A stretch of DNA of 64,000 nt. Origin: Arabidopsis thaliana. Taxonomy: Eukaryota > Streptophyta > Magnoliopsida > Brassicales > Brassicaceae. Of this stretch, positions 57,636 to 64,000 are shown piece after piece; the first letter of the stretch is position 1, and each line of letters begins with the position of its first letter. Both the position numbers and the translations under genes were made by a program. The notes under the pieces were generated by a model that worked only from the letters and a program-made list of their open reading frames with translations, did not search any database and was not told the DNA's origin. The DNA is taken from positions 18,709,971 through 18,773,970 of the forward strand of contig NC_003070.9 in NCBI RefSeq assembly GCF_000001735.4. Direction: 5' to 3'.

Positions 57636-58101
57636 TCTCTATATAAACAAAGAGGTAATCTCTTATTTTTTCACAAAACCCCCCTCAAAATCACTATTTT
57701 TGCATCAATGTTTTGTTTTTTGTTTTTCCTTGGTAAGTCAAACTTTAAACTTTTTTTTGGGTGGTTGACTATAATACATGTACATTTATCATATTTATTT
57801 TCTAGGTTTAACATGTTCTTATGCTATTAGAGTATTATTATATCATGCTTGCATCAGAAAATATTATTCTTCGTTGCTATTTAAATTTTCTTGGTACGTA
57901 AAAACTTTCTTCTAGGTTAATTAGTTAATATTTACTTATACGTTGACTATAATATGTATAGATCTGTTATATTTATTTCTAAGTTGACATTGTTCTTACG
58001 CTATTAGAATATTATATAGTGCTTACCTTAGAAACAATTATTAAGCGTTGTTGTTTACATTTACTTATCTTCAATTCTTGAAAAAAAAACCAGAATAGCT
58101 A

Positions 58102-58408
58102 TCATCAAAGATAACGTGAAGACACAAGTTCAAGAAAGTGGGAACCAAGAAAAAAAAAAAATGAACTCATAAAAATAGAATTGCTCCTACTTGATGAAAA
58201 GGTAAATTTTAATACTTTAATCCTAAATATTCTCCAATTTATTAATCTTTTTTAAAACAGAAAAATACAATTCAAGGTTCTATCCATCATTATCTTATTG
58301 AAAAGTTTGGAGCTCAATTATGTGAAGGAAACCTTATTGAAATTTGTAACTTCCATGTGCAATATGTTGAAATAAGAATTACAAGATCTCCTATCATAAA
58401 TTTCAGAT
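58102..58408 (+). pseudogene. RPA1/DUF223-like OB-fold fragment inside the Helitron
   Basis: Exon one (about 58102-58201) reads VKTQVQESGNQEKKKNELIK and on to IELLLLDEK. A GT-AG intron (58202-58260) follows. Exon two reads KNTIQGSIHHYLIEKFGAQL, then EGNLIEICNFHVQYVEIRIT. This matches the recurring plant pattern of DUF223/replication protein A OB folds (VDEKG-x-I-x-A-x-I, F-x3-L-x-EG, I-x-NF-x-V). The exons are in phase across the intron, with no ATG-led full gene and nothing beyond one OB fold. Plant autonomous Helitrons are known to encode RPA-like proteins, so it may be a leftover of the element's own gene or a captured host exon. Confidence 0.6.
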
Positions 58409-58923
58409 GATACTAACAGAAAAAACCATGATTCTATCCATAAAATTATAGTATAAATAGGCGGGCTTTATGTGGATCACCACATAAACTAATTTCTTCA
58501 TAAATACTCACAATTGACTCAAAATAATTATGAAATTATTATTTAAACAATGTCATTTAATAAAATAGCATGTCATACTAAAAAATATAGGAGTAACATG
58601 TGATTGTTATGCAGGTGACAATATATAGTGACTGTTCATGGTTACGAAAGTGGTGATAGAAAAAAATTAGTATAAGGGAAATATACCTTATTATATAATT
58701 AGTATGATATATTTTAATTTTTCAAAGTTAGTAATTAATATTATCATGAATAGTTATCAATCAAAGATTTTACCATATGTCATGATTTAAAGGAATTTAG
58801 TCAACGTTGATCAATCATCTCTATATTTTTAACGTGCCTAATTTAAAACCATTTTGAAATCATTCGCTAACTTTATGATAAAATAATTTTAATTTTAGTT
58901 TTCATATAAGTATATCAAAAGTT

Positions 58924-59007
58924 ATTGCTATTTGATATACTTTTCATTCAAATAATTTGAGCAATTGCTATATGATATATTTTTCATTCAAATAATTTTT
59001 TATTCAA
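58924..59007 (+). repeat. Tandem duplication of about 49 bp inside the Helitron
   Basis: TTGCTAT(T/A)TGATATA(C/T)TTTT followed by CATTCAAATAATTT occurs twice, at about 58924 and 58973, with a partial third copy (TATTCAATAATTTT). Confidence 0.75.
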
Positions 59008-59141
59008 TAATTTTAGTGGTGAAGGAAACAATACAACATTAAGAAAAAAAAATTACTTTTGAAAGATAATTATTATATTTTATTAAATTTGATTTTAGTT
59101 ATAAGAAAATAAACCCGTCCATCGGACGGGTCCTTATCTAG

Positions 59142-61415
59142 TTAATTATATAATTGGTAATAAGTAATAACATATACTAGTGCGAAAGTCTAGAGTACGT
59201 GGAAACTAGTCGAGTGATAGAACATGGATCATGGATTAGGGTAAAAAAAAAAAAATACATGGATTAGGGTTAGAAGCAAATGAAACAATTAAGAAAACAA
59301 TAAAATTTAATGAGACACATCAAGAACAAGGAATAGCATGGGAAGTACCCAAAGATGGCACATTTAAAGAGGCTGACCCATTAATCAACTATTGTTTGCA
59401 TGTTCATTATCATATTAATACACAAATATAAAAAATAATATACTATAATCCTCAATTAAAAGTTTGATGGGCAATCCAACGTGCATAGCTTTGTTGATCT
59501 ATTCAATTTTGTCGATCTAATATAAAGTAGATATTTGTGTAATACCACACTACCACAATTTTTAAAATCATAGTGGTATATAAATTAAGGGTTTACTATA
59601 TTTATTCTAGTCTATCCATTTCAATGTATATATCATTTTAACATAGGCACACGAATTATAGTAAATTTATTTTATTTTATATCCTGAATATCAATTACAT
59701 ATCGAACTTAAATTATATACTATATCAATATTTTTTTTTTTCTTTTTTTTGTTTGAAATCCAAGAGGTTCTGCGCTGAAGCCCGTAATCCCTCTAGGCCA
59801 GAAACCACATCATGTAATATTAGTTTCGTCCCAAACATCACTCGAACCGGCCCAAGCATGTAATATACTATATCAATTTTAATAATACAAATTAGACATG
59901 TTATTTTTAGGATATTGAATTTTTATTACATGTTTTCAGAATTAAAAAAAAAACAATCTAAAAAGCATATTGTTAATATTAATTACCTGAAATTGGATGC
60001 AATAAAATTTTAGGATATTTGCGGTTTATCTTTTAAGAGAGATCAATCGGAACTCGATTGATATAATGATATGTATGTGTTAGCTGAAAACAATAGTATA
60101 AATTACAAGATATTAAATCACATAATACAATTACAAAAATTAATATACAAAAGCTTCCAAACTAATTCCATATATACATTAGAATAAATTTCTTAAATGC
60201 ATTCTCAAAATATACCACACTTTTTGTAATCATATATATATAATATATCTAAAAAAATTCAAATTTTTTTTACAAAAAACTATATCTACAAGCATATTAG
60301 ATCGGATCGAAAAATCTTAAATTTTAAAAAAACAAATATTTATCTAAAAACTCCAAATATCATACTTTTTTGGAGCGTAATATATTTAATCTCGAAGTTG
60401 ATTTTAAATGTTTTTTTTATCAACAGTTTCTAATTAAAGGTAAAAAAATCATTTTAAAGCGATGTTCTTTACATATATGATTTTAAATGTTGATAATATG
60501 TATTGCTGCGTAAGGTAATTGAAAAGTTACATCTGCATGTTTATTACTAGACATAAGCTTATTTATAAAGAAAATCACCTTTGTATATAAGTTTTGTTAG
60601 AAAGAAAACGAGTGAAATATATAAGTCTTGTTAGAAAGAAAAAGAGTGAAATGTATATAGATCATGTGTAGGCAGGCTGATGAATCCAATGAGCCGACAT
60701 CTTAACTTAGGATACCCTTTCATGTCTTCGTCGCCTCTTTGTTTGTTTCCTAGTCAATACCTTTTTCTATATATACAATACAATAGAGATTAAAGAATCG
60801 AGATCTAAAAATTGACTTATAAATCTTATGCATTGCATGTTCATGATTAACATTTTCTTTTCTATAATTTTTTTAAAAAAATGATAGGTTAACATCAGAC
60901 AATACAATATCCATTCCACTCTTTTGATATCCTACATGCTACAATCTTTTAATTAACAAAAAAAAAACACGTACACCAATAATTTATTGAAACATTTTTG
61001 TTTTTAAAATACATTCTTTAATCATATATTCCCAACGTCTCTCTGCAAACAACACGCACCACCAAGCTAGAGAGCTCTCTCCCTCCCCATGTAGTTTAGG
61101 GAAACGCTCCCCACGCGCTACTACGCGCGTACACATCCACTCTCTAATGATACGACGTCGTCTTGGTCTTATACCGTTGACCAATACACATGGGTTTTAC
61201 AAATATACGTATTCATATACTCATCTCTCTCTCTCTCTCGTTTCAGTCACAAGACTCTCACAACAAAGCGATTTTTTGGCTTCACGAACTCAAAGCTATC
61301 TCTCTCCCTCTATCTCTGAGGCACGCATTTTCGTCTGTGATTCTCGAGCTCTTTTGGGGTTTCTCCGAGATTTTTGGTCGGTTCTTCACGTTTTGTTTAT
61401 GGCGGTGATTACGTG
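59142..61415. other. Gene-poor region and promoter of the coiled-coil gene
   Basis: AT-rich spacer with a SINE fragment (59730-59862). A duplicated GTCTTGTTAGAAAGAAA-like word occurs at about 60590-60650. From about 61020 composition changes to a CT-rich promoter/5'UTR (CTCTCTCTCT at 61223-61239) for the gene starting at 61416. Small frames at 60984-61408 are leader translations. Confidence 0.55.
59730..59862 (-). mobile_element. 5'-truncated SINE with intact 15-bp target-site duplication
   Basis: The 133-bp body lies between perfect copies of ATATACTATATCAAT (59715-59729 and 59863-59877). On the minus strand it starts CATGCTTGGGCCGGTTCGAG, containing a pol III B box (GGTTCGAGT, 59840-59848), and ends with an A-rich tail interrupted by a G. 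No A box precedes the B box, so it was 5'-truncated on insertion. The perfect duplication suggests a fairly recent event. Confidence 0.8.
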
Positions 61416-64000
61416 ATGAAAGTCACCGGAAAGCCGTATTCGACGGCGACATTACCGGCCTTTGAGTCGGATAAGAATCTCTTCTCTCACGGTCCAGATC
61501 TCAGAGCTATTCAAAGAGCTACTACTGTCACTAAACGTCGAGCTAGGAACCCGAGTTTGACTCGTCAGCGAAGATCCGGTCCTTCTGGTGGCAGACGAAG
61601 CCGGCCGGAGACTCCTTTATTGAAATGGAAGGTGGAGGATCGGAATAAAGAGAGAAGCGGCGTTGTAGAAGACGATGATTACGAGGATGATAATCACCAG
61701 GTTGCGAGGTCAGAGACTACTCGCCGCAAGGATCGGAGGAAAATCGCACGGCCTGTCTCTGTTAGGAAACTCGCCGCTGGGCTATGGCGGTTGCAAGTTC
61801 CTGACGCGAGTTCCAGCGGCGGAGAAAGAAAGGGCAAAGAGGGGTTAGGGTTTCAGGTACAATAATTTTAATTTTTTTGGAATCTTCCGGATTCTTGAGA
61901 TCCAATAATTTTGGGGCATTTACTTTGAAATTGAATTGCTCTCATCTGCATTGTGAGAATAAAGTAGTTGTTATGGATGATCTCAATTTATTACCCAATT
62001 GGTCATTGCTTAATTTTGAAGTTCAAGTTTTGACCACTGCTCTATCAAATCCTTATCTTCTTTGTTTGCATTATCTATCACAGCTCTAAATTTTGTTCAT
62101 ATGGAGAAAGAAATTTATGTTCATAAGCTTTCTGTTTTAAGCTATCTTGTTGTTTCCTTGCAGGGAAATGGTGGATACATGGGTGTTCCGTATCTTTATC
62201 ACCATAGTGACAAACCCTCTGGTGGTCAGAGCAATAAGATAAGGCAGAACCCTAGTACTATTGCTACGACAAAAAATGGATTCTTGTGTAAGGTGTGTTG
62301 ATCTTTTCAATCTTCGTAGTGTATATGATTTTAGCTAAACAAGTAGATGAGTGAAATACTTTTTGCAGTTTTTTTGGATATCGTGCACCCGTTGTCTATT
62401 TACTCTTCAAAGACTTAGAGCTCTTTTACCAGTTACCATAATCTGAATGCAGCTTTTTTGTGTTATGATTTCTTTTCATTTTTAACCCGGTAAAAATTAT
62501 TTTTATGAATGAAGTTTATTGTTGAAGAGCACGGAAATTTTCTCGTAATATCCCCGGCTGCAGAAAGGAAAAACTTAAATGAGATTGAAATAATGAATCT
62601 GTGAGTTCAAGTTGGTTCTATGAGTCCTTTCGGTCAGTCTTACCTTTTTGGGTAATCGGTTTTATAAAAGCTGTAATTCTCAATATAACTCTTGACTGAG
62701 ATATTCTTGTCCTAGTCCTTGAAGGTCCTTCTTGTTGTTGATCTTATGTTTTGTAATCAATTTTTTATGGTTTCTTGACCTCAAGTCTTCTATTGCTTTC
62801 TTGTCAGCTCGAACCTTCAATGCCATTTCCCCACTCAGCAATGGAGGGGGCGACAAAATGGGATCCTGTCTGCTTGGATACAATGGAGGAAGTACACCAA
62901 ATATATAGCAACATGAAGCGTATTGATCAGCAAGTGAATGCTGTGTCATTGGTTTCTTCCCTTGAAGCAGAACTGGAGGAAGCACATGCTCGCATAGAAG
63001 ATCTCGAGAGCGAGAAGCGATCTCATAAAAAGAAGCTCGAGCAGTTCTTGAGGAAAGTTAGCGAGGAGAGGGCTGCTTGGCGGAGCAGGGAGCATGAGAA
63101 GGTCCGAGCAATTATTGACGATATGAAAACTGATATGAACAGGGAGAAGAAAACCCGTCAGAGATTAGAAATCGTAAATCATAAACTAGTCAACGAGCTT
63201 GCAGATTCAAAGTTAGCCGTGAAGCGTTACATGCAGGACTACGAAAAGGAAAGGAAAGCAAGAGAATTGATTGAGGAAGTTTGCGACGAACTTGCAAAGG
63301 AAATAGGAGAAGATAAAGCTGAGATTGAAGCATTGAAGAGAGAATCCATGAGCCTCAGAGAAGAAGTGGACGATGAAAGAAGAATGCTACAGATGGCTGA
63401 GGTCTGGCGTGAGGAACGTGTCCAGATGAAGCTTATTGATGCCAAAGTAGCACTCGAGGAAAGGTACTCACAAATGAACAAGCTTGTAGGAGATTTGGAA
63501 TCTTTCCTTAGGTCACGAGATATCGTGACAGATGTCAAAGAGGTGAGAGAAGCTGAGTTATTAAGAGAAACCGCAGCATCAGTTAATATCCAAGAAATCA
63601 AGGAATTTACGTATGTGCCTGCAAACCCGGATGATATCTACGCGGTGTTTGAAGAAATGAATCTCGGTGAAGCCCATGATAGAGAAATGGAGAAATCTGT
63701 CGCTTACAGTCCAATCAGCCACGATTCTAAAGTTCACACGGTAAGTCTAGATGCCAATATGATGAACAAGAAAGGGAGACACTCAGATGCTTATACTCAC
63801 CAGAATGGAGACATTGAAGAAGATGATAGCGGTTGGGAAACAGTGAGCCACCTCGAAGAACAAGGATCGAGTTACTCACCAGATGGGAGCATTCCTTCTG
63901 TGAACAACAAGAATCACAATCACCGACACAGCAACGCCTCCAGTGGTGGTACAGAGTCCTTAGGCAAAGTTTGGGATGATACAATGACTCCAACCACAGA
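61416..64000 (+). CDS. Coiled-coil protein (BRANCHLESS TRICHOMES-like family), 5' part
   Basis: Three exons (61416-61856, 62164-62292, 62808->64000) encode about 587 residues before the window ends. I start at MKVTGKPYSTATLPAF (61416); an in-frame upstream ATG at 61374 is in the leader. The N-terminus is Arg-rich and basic with an acidic DDDYEDD patch and the conserved RKLAAGLWRLQ block. Exon 3 opens LEPSMPFPHSAMEGATKWDP, followed by a long coiled coil (about residues 225-450, rich in E/K/L heptads such as SSLEAELEEAHARIEDLESE). A Ser/Asp region with EEDDSGWETVSHLEEQGSSY follows. Family members act in cytoskeleton-linked cell shaping; the role of this one (AT1G50660 by position) is unknown to me. 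GGTAAG at 63739 is a cryptic donor, but the frame continues with conserved-looking sequence, so I read through. Confidence 0.88.

Larger units (their letters stand above)
57636..59141 (+). mobile_element. Helitron-like element with an OB-fold gene relic
   Basis: The right end has a perfect hairpin CCCGTCCATCGGACGGG (59114-59130), seven bases, then CTAG (59138-59141) followed by T: a textbook Helitron 3' end. The left end TCTCTATATAAACAAAGAGG (57636) starts with TC after an A and resembles Arabidopsis non-autonomous Helitron 5' ends, so insertion between A and T fits. Length is about 1.5 kb. It has no Rep/helicase coding region. It carries a two-exon relic (58102-58408) related to RPA/DUF223 OB-fold proteins. 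Confidence 0.75.

Noticed and set aside
63727..63745. Possible 5' splice site (CGGTAAGT) ending exon 3 of the coiled-coil gene
   Set aside because: The frame stays open with protein-like sequence (VSLDANMMNKKGRHSD and on) to the window end, so intron use is unlikely, though it could be an alternative event.
1..64000. CRISPR array, operon, tRNA or rRNA genes
   Set aside because: No regularly spaced repeats, no co-directional tight gene clusters, and no tRNA A-box/B-box pair or rRNA sequence seen; the window is plant nuclear DNA.

Overview
This is plant nuclear DNA, almost certainly Arabidopsis thaliana or a very close relative. Genes are intron-rich with GT-AG (and one GC-AG) introns, intergenic DNA is AT-rich, and plant-only families are present (GRAS, AP2/ERF with EAR motif, STIG1, UGT with PSPG box, CYP705A, pollen receptor kinase, DUF3537). 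From memory the gene order matches A. thaliana chromosome 1, about AT1G50500 to AT1G50660. I could not run a search, so locus names are recognition, not a database result. Exon boundaries were read by hand from splice sites and reading frame. The lengths they give (330, 533, 519, 388, 306, 448, 310, 686, 629, 453, 225 and 174 aa) are all internally in frame.

Layout, left to right. VPS53/HIT1 (minus, runs off the left edge) is head to head with the peroxisomal pseudouridine-monophosphate glycosylase gene PUMY (plus). Next comes a scrambled tandem duplication at 9-18 kb: CYP705A27, a LINE scrap, a scrap of the neighbouring C2-domain gene, a CYP705A pseudogene, a PUMY pseudogene, then CYP705A25 and the intact C2-domain gene (minus). 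Then follow a plastid-targeted-looking LOG/lysine-decarboxylase-like gene (minus), an intronless UGT79B glycosyltransferase (plus), a pirin (minus), the GRAS gene SCL5 (minus), the pollen receptor-like kinase PRK5 (plus), a PHD-finger gene (plus), a DUF3537 membrane protein (minus), ERF3 (minus), a STIG1-like secreted peptide gene (minus), and the first part of a coiled-coil protein gene (plus, cut by the right edge).

The long gene-poor stretches (24.1-27.4, 29.6-32.2, 34.5-38.5, 43.6-47.6, 48.3-53.8 and 54.3-61.4 kb) hold transposon remains: a hAT-like MITE, two Helitron termini, a SINE piece with a perfect 15-bp target-site duplication, and LINE scraps. One Helitron-like element (57636-59141) carries two exons that read as an RPA/DUF223-type OB fold.

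The genes do not form one pathway. They are ordinary single-function plant genes, apart from the local PUMY-CYP705A-C2 duplication. I see no CRISPR array, operon, tRNA or rRNA, and no convincing wholly new system. The most informative parts are the mosaic P450/PUMY pseudogene cluster, the Helitron with its OB-fold relic, and the frameshifted C-terminus of the PHD gene.
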